From positions 1-46,226 of the forward strand of contig JAEUHR010000015.1 of the NCBI GenBank assembly GCA_016794425.1: a stretch of DNA of 46,226 nt, written 5' to 3'. This document shows, in pieces, positions 7,817-19,636 of this stretch (position 1 is its first letter; the number at the start of each line of letters is the position of its first letter). Source of the stretch: Planctomycetota bacterium. GTDB lineage: Bacteria > Planctomycetota > UBA1135 > UBA2386. The notes under the pieces were generated by a model that saw only the letters and a program-made list of their open reading frames with translations, searched no databases and was not told where the DNA came from. The position numbers and the translations under genes were made by a program.

Positions 7817-9382
7817 ATGACGACGATCCTCGCCGTGAAGTCCCCCGACCAGGCCGCCGCGGCCGGCAACGGTTTCGACGCCGTGGTGCTGGTCGGCCAC
7901 GCCCCCGCGACGGTCGCCGTGCCGGCGCTGAAGCCGCACCTGCGTGCCGCCGCCGCGGTCGACGCGCAGCTGGCGCGCACCGTCAACCTGCTGCCCGCCC
8001 CCGGCGTCGCCGGCGGCCGGCTGGTGGTCGCGCCGACCGGTCCGCTCGGCCGCGACCACGACGACGTGCGCGGCTACGCCGAGGCGGCTGCCGCCGGCCT
8101 GCGCCGCGCGCGCGACGCCGGCGCGACCAAGGTGCTGCTGCTGGTGCAGACGCCGCCGCGCGGCGAACGGTACGCCACCGCGGGCCGCACCGCGGCGCTC
8201 GGCGCCGCCGGCGCGCTGTGGGAACCGCTCGAGGCGCGCGAAGCGCTCGGCGCCAAGGCCACCGAACCGGTGGGCCGCATCGGCGTCGCGGTGCTCGGTG
8301 GCACGTTCGACGACGCCGACGCCGCCTGGGTCGAGGCGACCGAAGCCGGCCTGCGCCTCGCGCGCGACCTCGCCGGCACCGATCCGGAGCGCATGGCGCC
8401 GCCGAAGTTCGCCGCCTACGTGCAGGCGGCGTTCCGCGGCCTGCCGGTCAAGGTGACCGTGGTCAAGGACACCCGGGTGCTGGCGAAGGAGTACCCGCTG
8501 CTGATGGCGGTCGCGCGCGCGTCGCTCGGCGTGCCGCGGCACCGGCCGTGCGTCGTGCGGCTCGAGTACGCGCCGAAGGGCCGCATCGACCGCACGCTGC
8601 TGTTCGCCGGCAAGGGCCTGACCTACGACACCGGCGGCGCCGACCTGAAGACCGACGGCCACATGGCCGGCATGAGCCGCGACAAGGGCGGCGCGGCCGC
8701 GGTCGCGGGCCTGTTCCTCGCCGCCGCGAAGCTGCGGCTGCGCGGCACGCGGCTGTTCGCCGAACTGGGCGTCGTGCGCAACAGCATCGGCAGCGACGCG
8801 TTCGTCAGCGACGAGATCCTCCGGAGCCACGCCGGCTGCCGCGTGCGGATCGGCAACACCGACGCCGAGGGCCGGCTCGTGCTGGCCGACCTGCTGTCGC
8901 ACCTGCGGCTCGCGGCCGCGCGCGAGGACGCGCCGCGGCTGTTCACGGTCGCGACGCTGACCGGTCACGCCGGCCGCGCGGTCGGCCCCTACAACATCGC
9001 ACTCGACAACGGCCCGGCGCGGTCGCTCGGCATCGCCGCGTCGCTGGCGGCGCACGGCGACCGCATCGGCGATCCGTTCGAAGTCTCGCGCCTGCGCCGC
9101 GAGGACTTCGCGTTCGTGCAGCCGCGGTCGAAGGCCGACGACGTGCTGTCGTGCAACAACGCGCCGAGCTCGGCGACCGCGCGCGGGCACCAGTTCCCGA
9201 TGGCGTTCCTGTGCCTGGCCAGCGGCCTCGACCGCCACGGCAACGACAGCGCGGTGCCGCTGCCGTTCACGCACGTCGACATCGGCGGCAGCGGCTGCGA
9301 AGGCGGCGACTGGCAGCACGGCCGCCCCACCGGCCGGCCGATCGCCGCGATGCTCAGCGCGCTGTTCGGCGACGGCGCCTGA
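7817..9382 (+). CDS. pepA: M17 leucyl aminopeptidase
   Basis: A 521-residue cytosolic dizinc aminopeptidase releasing N-terminal residues from peptides. The M17 hallmarks are present: GKGLTYDTGGADLK near residue 265 (metal Lys and Asp) and NTDAEGRLVLADLL near residue 346 (metal Asp/Glu and catalytic Arg). The N-terminal macro-like domain covers about 1-170. ATG 7817 and ATG 7808 are both possible starts, three codons apart. It is divergent from the dipeptidyl peptidase across about 100 bases, which suggests shared control of peptide use (inference). The pepA symbol is by family; the exact paralogue is not certain. Confidence 0.9.
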   Translation: MTTILAVKSPDQAAAAGNGFDAVVLVGHAPATVAVPALKPHLRAAAAVDAQLARTVNLLPAPGVAGGRLVVAPTGPLGRDHDDVRGYAEAAAAGLRRARDAGATKVLLLVQTPPRGERYATAGRTAALGAAGALWEPLEAREALGAKATEPVGRIGVAVLGGTFDDADAAWVEATEAGLRLARDLAGTDPERMAPPKFAAYVQAAFRGLPVKVTVVKDTRVLAKEYPLLMAVARASLGVPRHRPCVVRLEYAPKGRIDRTLLFAGKGLTYDTGGADLKTDGHMAGMSRDKGGAAAVAGLFLAAAKLRLRGTRLFAELGVVRNSIGSDAFVSDEILRSHAGCRVRIGNTDAEGRLVLADLLSHLRLAAAREDAPRLFTVATLTGHAGRAVGPYNIALDNGPARSLGIAASLAAHGDRIGDPFEVSRLRREDFAFVQPRSKADDVLSCNNAPSSATARGHQFPMAFLCLASGLDRHGNDSAVPLPFTHVDIGGSGCEGGDWQHGRPTGRPIAAMLSALFGDGA

Positions 9383-9462
9383 GGCGAAGTTCCGGCGCCG
9401 GCACTGAGCCGCCGGACCGCGGCCACCGTTGTGGCAGCCGTCCCCTACCCGCGGAGGCTCTG

Positions 9463-10002
9463 GTGCCCGACCGTACTGCTGCCGACCTCGCCGAGGCGAA
9501 GTCGGACCCGACGCCGATGATCGACGTCGTGTTCCTGATGATCGTGTTCTTCGTCTGCCTCGACTTCCGCGTGCTCGAGGCGAAGCTGCCGGCGTACCTG
9601 CCGAAGGACGCCGGCAGCCGGCACAGCCCGGCACCGCCGCAGCCGCAGCTGGTCGTGCGCGTGCACGTCGACCGGCCCGGCACCGCGGTGTTCCGTCACG
9701 GCTTTGGCGCCGGCACGATCGACCCCGCCACGGGACGCCCGGCGCGCTACACGCTGACCGGCCACACGGCGCGCTGGGAAGTCGGCCCGCGCCGGTTCAC
9801 CGACCCGGCGGCAGCACGGCGCGAACTCGAACGCATCGCCGCCGACCCCGACAGCATGGTGCCGGATCCACGCACCGGCACGCGCCAGCTGCTGCGCTGC
9901 GTCGTCGAAGCGACGCCGGGCGTGCGCTACGCCGACGTCGCCGCGGCGACCGACGCATGCCATGCGGCTGGCTTCCGCGACATCACGTTCGCCGGCGGCT
10001 GA
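9463..10002 (+). CDS. ExbD/TolR family biopolymer transport protein (orphan)
   Basis: A 179-residue protein with one N-terminal membrane helix. The segment DPTPMIDVVFLMIVFFV is the ExbD/TolR signature, including the Asp in the membrane helix needed for proton-driven motor function. The periplasmic part is longer than in most ExbD proteins, with an extra charged stretch around residues 80-130 before the usual C-terminal beta-alpha fold (GVRYADVAAATDACHAAGF). The GTG start at 9463 is supported by a GGAGG Shine-Dalgarno at 9453-9457. No ExbB/TolQ or TonB gene adjoins it; partners must be elsewhere. The TonB-dependent receptor at 16.4 kb is a possible client (inference). Confidence 0.85.
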   Translation: MPDRTAADLAEAKSDPTPMIDVVFLMIVFFVCLDFRVLEAKLPAYLPKDAGSRHSPAPPQPQLVVRVHVDRPGTAVFRHGFGAGTIDPATGRPARYTLTGHTARWEVGPRRFTDPAAARRELERIAADPDSMVPDPRTGTRQLLRCVVEATPGVRYADVAAATDACHAAGFRDITFAGG

Positions 10003-10013
10003 GCCCGGCTCAG
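9999..10013. terminator. Stop-codon palindrome between convergent genes
   Basis: CTGAGC-CCG-GCTCAG is a perfect 6-bp inverted repeat that contains both stop codons of the convergent exbD and TPR genes. It could form a short bidirectional hairpin. There is no T-run, so terminator function is only a suggestion. Confidence 0.3.
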
Positions 10014-12109
10014 ACCGCGGCTTCGGCGCGCTGCAACCAGCCGGCGTAGCCCTGGTCGCCACCGGCGGCGGCAACGATCTCCGGCCGCCGCGACTGCCAC
10101 AGCGCGTCAAGCCCGACCGCGCGCAGCGGGCAGACCGCGAGCCGCACGAACGGGCTGTTCGCCGGCATCTGGCGGAACACCTCCGCGACGGCGCGCGCGT
10201 GTTCGAGCGGCAGCTTCGAGCCGAGCTGGCGCAGCACGCAGAGGCCGGACGCATACAGCCAGAAGCCCGGCTGCCAGCGCTGCTCGGCCAGCGCGGTCTG
10301 CTGCAGCCACTGCAGCACGTAGCGTTCGCCGTAGAGGCGGTCCTTCGGCATCGCGCCCGCCATCGCGGCGACCAGCACCGCATGCTGTGCGAGCCCGTCG
10401 GTGTACTGCTGCCAGAACGCCGCTTCGCCGACCGGCGGCTTGTGCGCCGGCGGCCCGCCGAGCGCCGGCCACAGCTCGGCCATCAGTTGCAGCAGCATGC
10501 GACCTATGTCCTGCGGGGTGCCTTCGGCGGCCGCGTGGCCTATGCGCTGGCGCAGCGCGCAGTCGTAGGCCCAGAGGTCGATGCGCCGCTGTTCGCCGTC
10601 GAAGCGCAGCACGCCGGTGACCAGGATCGTGCGCTGCCGTTCCGCCTCGGGAAACTGCTGCGCGACCTGCTCCTCCTGCCACGGCTGACCGAGCAGCGCC
10701 CAGCCGTGGCCCTCGGCCATCGGCAGGCCGGCGACGCCCAGGTGCGGCGTCGACAACCAGACGTGTTCGGCCAGGAACAGCGGCACGCCGCGCGACAGGC
10801 GGCCGATCTCCTCCTCGCGCCCCGGCGCCGGCTGCTGGCCGCCCTGGATCGCGAGGCCCAGGCACAGCACCTGGCGCGCGTCGGCGGCCTTGCGCGGCAG
10901 CAGCCACTGCGGATCCTGCAGCCCGGCGCACCAGATCGGCCGGTCGAGCCGCACGAGGCCGATGCGCGGGTTCCCCGCCATCGGCGCCGGCGGCGGCAGC
11001 TTGGCGAGCCGCAGCCGATCGAACGCGGCCGTGAACGGCTGCAGCGGTTCGCCCAGCAGGTGGCCGTAGTGCAGGTGCATGCGGTGCAGCAGCTCCGTGC
11101 CGGGCGCGACCTGCTCGGTCGCGAGGTAGTGGTGCAGCAGGGCGAGGCCGGTGTTCGGATGGTGGCGGCCGGGCTGGAAGCGCGGCGCGATCAGCTCGTC
11201 GACCAGCGCGTGGCGCTTGCCCTGCACCAGGTCGGCGCTGGCCATCACCAGCGCGTCGCCCTCGTCCGCGGCGCGTGCGAGCACTTCGCGGAAGCGCGCC
11301 TCGGCAGCCTCGGTGCGACCCTGCTGCAGGTCGTGCCGCGCGCGCCACAGCTGCGCGCGCCACGCGTTCGGCAGCGCGACGAGCCGATCGAGTTCGGCCG
11401 TGTAGCCGGCGTCGCCGACCGCGCGGTGGCGCAGGCTGAGCCAGCCGTGCACGGCGTCGGCGTGGTTGGCGTCCAGCTGCAGCGCTTCCCACAGCAGGGC
11501 CTCGCTGCGCGCCGCGTCACCGCGCTTGTCGGCCAGCATCGCCAGCCCGACGCGCGCGTTCGGCGACTGTGGCCGCCGCTGCTGCAGTTCGCGCAGCGTC
11601 GCCTCGGCGGCGTCGAGATCGCCGGCATCGCGCTGCACCACCGCCAGCACCGACAGCGCGCGCTCGACGTCCTTGTCGATCACGGTCAACCGGTTGGCCG
11701 CGGCGACGAGGTCGGCGGCGAAGCCGTCGCGCAGCCCCTGCATCAGCACCGCGACCAGTCGGTCGGGGTCGTTGCCGTGCGCCTTCACCATCTCGGGCAG
11801 CACGCGGGTCCGGTACTCCTCGCGCGGCAACCGCGTGCGCCGACCGAACGCGTCGGTCGCCTCGAAGAACTCGGGGCCGGCCGGGGTCGTGGGTGCAGCC
11901 GCAGCGGCGGCAGCCGCGGCGGGCGCTGCCGCGGGAGCCGGGGCAGCGGGCGCCGGCGAACCAGCCGACGGCGCGGCGGCCGGCGGCGCGGCGGCCGACG
12001 GTACCGCGGCCGGCGTCGGCTGCGGCGCGCCTGGCGCGGCCGGCGCCGGCGCTGCCTCACGCGGATCCCGTTCGCCGGGCTTCTTCTTCAGGAAATCGAA
12101 CAATCCCAT
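10010..12109 (-). CDS. TPR protein with Pro/Ala-rich linker, function unknown
   Basis: A 699-residue protein. It opens with a short amphipathic, Lys-rich start (MGLFDFLKKK), followed by an Ala/Pro low-complexity linker at about 18-75. Then come tetratricopeptide-like helices (about 115-330), recognisable by A-x-A-x-x-x-L-x-x-L patterns. A C-terminal domain of about 300 residues is not recognised. ATG 12109 is preceded by an AGGTG Shine-Dalgarno, and the frame beyond it is only antisense to the hydroxylase gene. The amphipathic start suggests peripheral membrane association (inference). It is divergent from the fatty-acid-hydroxylase-type gene. Confidence 0.8.
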   Translation of the reverse strand: MGLFDFLKKKPGERDPREAAPAPAAPGAPQPTPAAVPSAAAPPAAAPSAGSPAPAAPAPAAAPAAAAAAAAAPTTPAGPEFFEATDAFGRRTRLPREEYRTRVLPEMVKAHGNDPDRLVAVLMQGLRDGFAADLVAAANRLTVIDKDVERALSVLAVVQRDAGDLDAAEATLRELQQRRPQSPNARVGLAMLADKRGDAARSEALLWEALQLDANHADAVHGWLSLRHRAVGDAGYTAELDRLVALPNAWRAQLWRARHDLQQGRTEAAEARFREVLARAADEGDALVMASADLVQGKRHALVDELIAPRFQPGRHHPNTGLALLHHYLATEQVAPGTELLHRMHLHYGHLLGEPLQPFTAAFDRLRLAKLPPPAPMAGNPRIGLVRLDRPIWCAGLQDPQWLLPRKAADARQVLCLGLAIQGGQQPAPGREEEIGRLSRGVPLFLAEHVWLSTPHLGVAGLPMAEGHGWALLGQPWQEEQVAQQFPEAERQRTILVTGVLRFDGEQRRIDLWAYDCALRQRIGHAAAEGTPQDIGRMLLQLMAELWPALGGPPAHKPPVGEAAFWQQYTDGLAQHAVLVAAMAGAMPKDRLYGERYVLQWLQQTALAEQRWQPGFWLYASGLCVLRQLGSKLPLEHARAVAEVFRQMPANSPFVRLAVCPLRAVGLDALWQSRRPEIVAAAGGDQGYAGWLQRAEAAV

Positions 12110-12210
12110 CGCATCACCTCGCCGGACCGCACCACGCGAAAGGCCACCACGGTAACGAGCCGCGCCGCGAGGGACCAGCGACGGCACGCGAACCGCGGCG
12201 CCCGGCGTGG

Positions 12211-12216
12211 TAGACC
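12211..12216 (+). promoter_or_regulatory. -10-like element close to the hydroxylase start
   Basis: TAGACC lies 7 nt before ATG 12224. At that spacing transcription would begin at the start codon, giving a leaderless mRNA. No -35 hexamer is evident. The same arrangement occurs before 18304, 35241 and 44383. Confidence 0.35.
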
Positions 12217-12223
12217 GTACGCC

Positions 12224-13342
12224 ATGGCCGCGCCGCGCTGGCTGACCACCGACGAGCCGCACCGCTTCGGCAGCGGCTGGATCAGCGGCACCATCGGCGC
12301 GATCGCCGGTCTCGCGGCGGCGGGCACGGCGCTGTGCCTCGCGCTGCCGGACCAGCTGACGACACCGGCGCTGCGCGGCTGGTACCCGTTGCCGTGGGTC
12401 CGTGCGGCGCTGGCCACCGCGATCGGCGTCGCGTTCGCGCTCGGCGCCGTGTCGCTGGCGCTGCGGCGCAAGCCGACGCTCGGCCTGGTCGCGGTCGGTG
12501 CGGCGCTGGCCGCGGCCGGGCTGTGGGCGCTGGCGCCGGCGGCGCCCGTTGCCGACGGCACCCGGCCGACGCTCGCCGTCGACGTGTTCGTGCTGAACCT
12601 GCTGCTCTACTCGGCGCTGTTCGTGCCGCTCGAACGGCTGTGGCCGCTGCGCCGCGACCAGCCGACGTTCCGGCCGGACTGGTGGACCGACTTCGCCTGG
12701 TTCGTCAGCAGCGCGCTGCTGGTCCAGGTGACGACGTTCCTGGTGCTCGGACCGGCGGAGTCGCTCGCGTTCGCCGCCGTGCCGGCACTGCAGTCCACCG
12801 TGCGGGCGCTGCCGCTGGCGCTGCAGTTCGCGGCGATCGTGCTGGTGGCCGACCTGGTGCAGTACTGGGTGCACCGCGCCTGCCACCGCGTGCCGTGGCT
12901 GTGGCGCTGCCATGCGATCCACCACTCGGCCGAAGCGATGGACTGGCTCGCCGGTTCGCGGCTGCACACCCTCGACGCGGTGCTGACGCGCGCGCTGGTC
13001 TACGCGCCGCTGTTCGTGCTCGGCTTCGCGCCGGCGGCGATCGGCGCCTACCTGGTGTTCGTGGCGGCGCAGGCCACCTTCGTGCACGCGAACGTCGGCT
13101 GGCGGCTCGGCTGGCTCGAGCCGTGGCTGGTGACGCCGCGGTTCCACCACTGGCACCATGCCGAGGCACCGCTCGACACGAACTTCGCGGTGCACCTGCC
13201 CTGGCTGGACCGGCTGTTCGGCACCTGGCATCTGCCGCCCGCAGCCTGGCCCGCCAGCTACGGTCTCGGCGGCAACCAGCGTGGCCCGCGCGGCTTCTGG
13301 CGGCAGCTGGCGGCGCCGTTCGCGCCGCGCGGCCGGCCCTGA
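12224..13342 (+). CDS. Sterol desaturase / fatty acid hydroxylase superfamily membrane protein
   Basis: A 372-residue integral membrane di-iron oxygenase with about six hydrophobic segments. The His clusters of the superfamily are present: YWVHRACH with a following CHAIHHS (about residues 217-236), and FHHWHHAE near residue 308. These ligate the two irons that activate O2 for C-H hydroxylation or desaturation of a lipid. Length and topology fit bacterial ERG3-like proteins, with two or three additional N-terminal helices. Substrate unknown; a sterol, carotenoid or hydroxylipid is possible. The ATG at 12224 is the first start after a -10-like box. Confidence 0.85.
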   Translation: MAAPRWLTTDEPHRFGSGWISGTIGAIAGLAAAGTALCLALPDQLTTPALRGWYPLPWVRAALATAIGVAFALGAVSLALRRKPTLGLVAVGAALAAAGLWALAPAAPVADGTRPTLAVDVFVLNLLLYSALFVPLERLWPLRRDQPTFRPDWWTDFAWFVSSALLVQVTTFLVLGPAESLAFAAVPALQSTVRALPLALQFAAIVLVADLVQYWVHRACHRVPWLWRCHAIHHSAEAMDWLAGSRLHTLDAVLTRALVYAPLFVLGFAPAAIGAYLVFVAAQATFVHANVGWRLGWLEPWLVTPRFHHWHHAEAPLDTNFAVHLPWLDRLFGTWHLPPAAWPASYGLGGNQRGPRGFWRQLAAPFAPRGRP

Positions 13343-13424
13343 CCGGGCGGTGCTACGGGAACATCCGCAGCCCGGACGGGTCAATCCGGGCCGCGGCCGA
13401 CGCCGATACCGGATCGCCCACGTC

Positions 13425-14047
13425 ATGCGATCCGCCGCCCCCCGCCCACGCCTGCTGCTGCTGTTGTGCTCGGCGCTGGCCGGCATCGGTGGCGGCACGG
13501 CGCGCGGCCAGGATCCGGACCCGCAGGAACGCGCCGCGGTGCTGCGCGCGATGGTGATCCTGAAGATCGCGCCGTACCTGGCGCCGGAGCCGAAGCCGGC
13601 GCCGCGGGCACCCGCGCCGACACCGCCGAAGGCCGGTGAGCAGGCACCCGGGCCGACCTATCGGATCGGTCTGTGCGGCCACGACGACGTCAGTGCCGCC
13701 GCCGCGAAGCACCTGCCGCAGAAGCGCGTCGGCGACGCGGCGGTCGCGACCGTCGCGGTCACCGCGGCCAGCGCCGCGGCGCCGCGCGGCGACGAACCGC
13801 GGCCGTACGACCTGCTCTACATCGCCGCCGACACACCGCACGACGTCGTCGCGCGGATCGTCGCCGCCCACGCGAACGAGCCGGTGCCGCTGGTCTGCGA
13901 GCAGCGCGGTTTCGCGGCCCGCGGCGGCGGCGTGCAGTTGTTCGTGCAGGACAACACGCTGCGCTTCGAGGTCAACGTCGACGCGCTGAAGCAGCAGGGT
14001 GTGCGGGCCAGCCCGCAGCTGCTGAAGCTGTCGAAGGAGGCGCCGAA

Positions 14048-14051
<4 letters not shown>
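13425..14051 (+). CDS. YfiR family periplasmic protein (DUF4154)
   Basis: A 208-residue protein with a Sec signal peptide (about 1-28, ending Ala-Arg-Gly-Gln). It begins with the helix 'AVLRAMVILKIAPYL', has a central 'YRIGLCGHD' strand, and ends with 'NTLRFEVNVDALKQQGV' and 'SPQLLKLSK', the typical YfiR/DUF4154 C-terminus. In Pseudomonas aeruginosa, YfiR is a periplasmic repressor that binds the sensor domain of the diguanylate cyclase YfiN. Here the next gene, overlapping by four bases (GTGA), is a histidine kinase with a related periplasmic domain. The likely role is therefore to gate that kinase (inference). The linker at 50-75 is Pro-rich and unusual. Confidence 0.8.
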
Positions 14052-16383
<2,332 letters not shown>

Positions 16384-16387
<4 letters not shown>

Positions 16388-18276
16388 ATCCCGTGCTCCG
16401 TCTGTCGCTCCCGTTGCTGGCCAGTGTGCCCGTGCTCGCCCAGGGTGGCACCGCGACCGCGACCGCGGGCGCCGACGACTTCGAACTGGCCGAGCTGAGC
16501 CTCGAACAGCTGATGAACGTGCCGGTCGAGGTCGGTTCGCGACAGACCGAGCCGCTGGCCGGCACCGCGGCTTCGGTGTTCGTGCTCAACGAACCGGAGA
16601 TCCGCCGCTCGGGCATGCGATCGGTCGCCGAGGTGCTGCGCCTGGTGCCGGGCCTGATCATCGCGCAGGACGTGCCCGGTGCGTACGGGTTCAGCAGCCG
16701 CCTCGGCGAGTACGGCTTCGCCGGCATGCTGGTGCTGATCGACGGCCAGCGGCTCTACAGCACGCTGCTGCGCCGTGAGTACTGGCAGGCGATCGACCTG
16801 CCGCTGGCGATCGTCGAGCGCATCGAGGTGATCCGCGGCCCCGGCGGTTCGCGCTGGGGCGACAAGGCCTCGCAGGGCGTCATCAACATCGTCACCAAGC
16901 GCGCCGCGGCCGCGCACGGCGTGCGGATCAGCGGCTGGGCCGGCAGCGAGGAACGGCTCGGCGGCACGTTCCGCATCGGCGGCGCTCTCGGCCCGGACAC
17001 CGACGCCTACCTGTTCGGCAAGGCCAAACAACACGACGGCGGCCATCCCTCGACGACCGGCGACCGCTGGGACAACAACAACCTCGGCGCGCGGCTCGAG
17101 CACCGGTTCGGCGACGGCGTGCTGATCACCGTCGACGGCATGTACCACGACAGCTTCCTCGGCGACTCGTACGAGATCGATCCGGGGTTCTCGTCGCTGA
17201 ACATGATCAAGGGCGGCCACCTGAAGGCGAAGCTGCGCATCGACCACGGTGAGCACCAGTGGACCGAGTGGCGCGCCGGCGTCGACGCCTACGACCAGGA
17301 CATCCGCGACTACCTGGACAACGTGCCCGACGGCCACCTGCGCTGGCGCGAGGAGTTCGCCGACACGGCGCTGGTGCACTCGCTGCCGCTCGCGGCCGAC
17401 CACCAGCTGACGGTCGGCGTCGTGCTGCGTTCGCTGACGGTCGAGAACCAGCGCGTGTTCAGCGGCACCGGCGCCGAGTTCAACGAGACCCGCGGCGACC
17501 TGTTCGCGGCGTGGGACTGGGACGTCACGCCGGAACTGCGCGTCACGCTCGGCGGCAACGTCGGCTATCAGGATGCCGACGAGGGCAGCGGCGTCGATTC
17601 GCAGCCGGATCTGCGCGTCGCCTGGCGCCCGAGCGCCGACCTGACCGTGTGGGGCGCCGTCGGCACCAACCGCGAACCCGACCGCAAGATCGCCGATTCC
17701 GGCCTCCTGGTGCGCCGCGAGTCCAGCCGGCTCGCCGCCTACGAACTCGGCACGCGCTGGCGCATCCACGACCGGCTGCTGCTGTCGGTCGACGGCTTCG
17801 TCTACCAGGTCGAGGACCAGCTGAACGGCTTCGACACCGACGCCGGCACCGGCGCGACGCTGTACCGCACCGGCGGCCGCACCGACGCGTTCGGCGGCGA
17901 AGTGCACGCGACCTGGATGCCACACGACGCGGTGCGCGCGACGCTGTTCGTCGCCACGACCGAGGCGAACACGCAGCGCATCGACCCGGCCGACTTCTTC
18001 ACGATCGAGGACGAGGTGCCGCGGCTGCGCGGCGGCGCCACGCTCGGCTTCGACCCGCTGCCGGGCGTCGAACTCGACGCCAACGTGCTCTACACGCAGC
18101 AGCACGCGGCCGTGCCGACCTGGTGGCGCGTCGACCTGCGGCTCGGCTGGCGGGTCGGCGAGTCGACGTCGATCGAGGCGGTCGGGCAGAACCTGACCGA
18201 CCCCGAGCACGACGAGTACTACTACCTCGAAGGCGCGCAGCGCGGCTTCTACTTCCTGGTCAGCCACCGGTTCTGA
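16384..18276 (+). CDS. TonB-dependent outer membrane receptor
   Basis: A 630-residue outer membrane protein with a signal peptide (about 1-20). The segment LAELSLEQLMNVPVEV precedes the plug, as in many vitamin- and metal-type receptors. The plug domain (about 55-165) contains LVLIDGQRLY, VERIEVIRGPGGSRWG and GVINIVTK. A 22-strand-type barrel follows and ends in a terminal Phe. It imports an unknown ligand with TonB/ExbB/ExbD energy. The ATGA overlap with the kinase gene shows a single translational unit with yfiR, so the ligand or its uptake may be what the YfiR-kinase pair senses (inference). Confidence 0.92.
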
Positions 18277-18290
18277 ACGCGCGCGGCGGG

Positions 18291-18296
18291 TACGCT
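18291..18296 (+). promoter_or_regulatory. -10-like element close to the PLP enzyme start
   Basis: TACGCT sits 7 nt before ATG 18304, between the receptor stop and this gene. At this distance it would give a leaderless transcript. No convincing -35 is present. Confidence 0.35.
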
Positions 18297-18303
18297 GCCC
18301 GCC

Positions 18304-19548
18304 ATGCACTCAGCGCTCGACACCGCCGCCGTGCGGCGGCAGTTCCCCGGCCTCGCGCGGCGCGGCGGTGACCGGCAGGCAGTGTTCTTCGACGCTCCGG
18401 CCGGCAGCCAGGTGCCGGCGGTCGTCGCCGAAGCGATGGTGCAGCAGCTGCTGCACGACAACGCCAACCACGGCGGCGTGTTCGCGACCTCGCGCGCGAC
18501 CGACGCGATGGTGCACGACGCGCGGCAGGCGGTCGTGGACTTCGTCGGCGGCGACGATCCGGAGGAGGTCGTGTTCGGCGCCAACATGACGACGCTGACG
18601 TTCCACCTCGCGCACGCGCTGGCGCGCACGTGGCGGCGAGGCGAACGCATCGTCGTCACCGACAGCGACCACGACGCGAACGTGACGCCTTGGGTGCGCG
18701 CCGCGCTGGCCGCCGGCTGCGAGCTGGTGCGCATTCCCGTGCGCGCCGACGCGTCGCTCGACCTCGACGGTGCGGCGCGGCTGATCACGCGCGACACGCG
18801 GCTGGTCGCGTTCGGCGCCGCCAGCAACCTCAGCGGCACGATCCACCCGGTCGTGCGGCTGTGCGAGCTGGCGCGCGCGCAGGGTGCGCTGTCGTTCGTC
18901 GACGCCGTGCACTGGGCGCCGCACCTGCGGCTGCAGGTCGACCGCCTCGGCTGCGACTTCCTGGCCTGCTCGGCCTACAAGTTCTTCGGTCCGCACCTCG
19001 GCGTGTTGTGGGGCCGCCGCGCGCTGCTCGAGGAACTCGACTGCGACCGTGTGCGCCCGGCGCCGCGCCACGGCGCGGAGAAGTGGCAGACCGGCACCGC
19101 GAACTTCGAGGCGATCGCCGGCACGCGCGCCGCGGTCGACTATCTGGCCCGGCTCGGCCGCAGCGTCGGCGGTCCTGCCGAACGCCGCGGCGCGCTCGAC
19201 CACGCGTTCCACGCGATCGAACGGCACGAACGCGACCTGTGCCGCGCGCTGCTGCAGGGCCTCGCCGACCTGCCGGGCGTGCGCGTGGTCGGCATCGCCG
19301 ATCCCGACCGCGTGGCGGAGCGCTGCGCGACGGTGTCGTTCACGCACGAACGGGTTCGACCCGCCGAGCTGGCGACGGCGCTGGCCCAGGCGCACGTGCA
19401 CTGCTGGGCCGGCAACAGCTATGCGCTGGCGCTGACCACGGCGCTCGGCCTCGAGCCCGACGGCGTGCTGCGACTCGGGCTGCTGCACTACCACACCCAG
19501 GAAGAAGTCGCCTACACGCTGGCGCAGCTGCGGCGCCTGCTGGCGTGA
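18304..19548 (+). CDS. Cysteine desulfurase-like class V aminotransferase fold protein
   Basis: A 414-residue PLP enzyme of the class V aminotransferase fold. Visible features: the SDHDANVTPW segment (His stacking on PLP), DAVHWAPH (Asp to the pyridine N), and CSAYKFFGPHLGVLWG with the Schiff-base K226. The C-terminal GNSYALALTTALGL and LGLLHYHTQEEV segments match the cysteine-desulfurase-like subfamily (TIGR01976 type). A Cys occurs at VHCW, but the usual SufS/IscS active-site loop is not recognisable, so sulfur transfer is unproven. No Fe-S assembly genes are nearby. The substrate is open. Confidence 0.85.
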   Translation: MHSALDTAAVRRQFPGLARRGGDRQAVFFDAPAGSQVPAVVAEAMVQQLLHDNANHGGVFATSRATDAMVHDARQAVVDFVGGDDPEEVVFGANMTTLTFHLAHALARTWRRGERIVVTDSDHDANVTPWVRAALAAGCELVRIPVRADASLDLDGAARLITRDTRLVAFGAASNLSGTIHPVVRLCELARAQGALSFVDAVHWAPHLRLQVDRLGCDFLACSAYKFFGPHLGVLWGRRALLEELDCDRVRPAPRHGAEKWQTGTANFEAIAGTRAAVDYLARLGRSVGGPAERRGALDHAFHAIERHERDLCRALLQGLADLPGVRVVGIADPDRVAERCATVSFTHERVRPAELATALAQAHVHCWAGNSYALALTTALGLEPDGVLRLGLLHYHTQEEVAYTLAQLRRLLA

Positions 19549-19636
19549 CTTGCACGCGACGGCTCGCCTCGCCTACGCTCTGCCGCCCACTTTCGCGCTC
19601 GATTCCCCCCGACCCCTTCGAAGAGTGTCACCGATC

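Noticed and set aside
9422..9435. GCCAC-CGTT-GTGGC hairpin before exbD as terminator of the aminopeptidase gene
   Set aside because: Five-bp stem, no T-run, and stems of this size are common by chance at this GC content.
7715..9634. N-terminal extension of the dipeptidyl peptidase frame
   Set aside because: The extension is antisense to the aminopeptidase gene, low complexity, and lies before a clear signal peptide at 7714.
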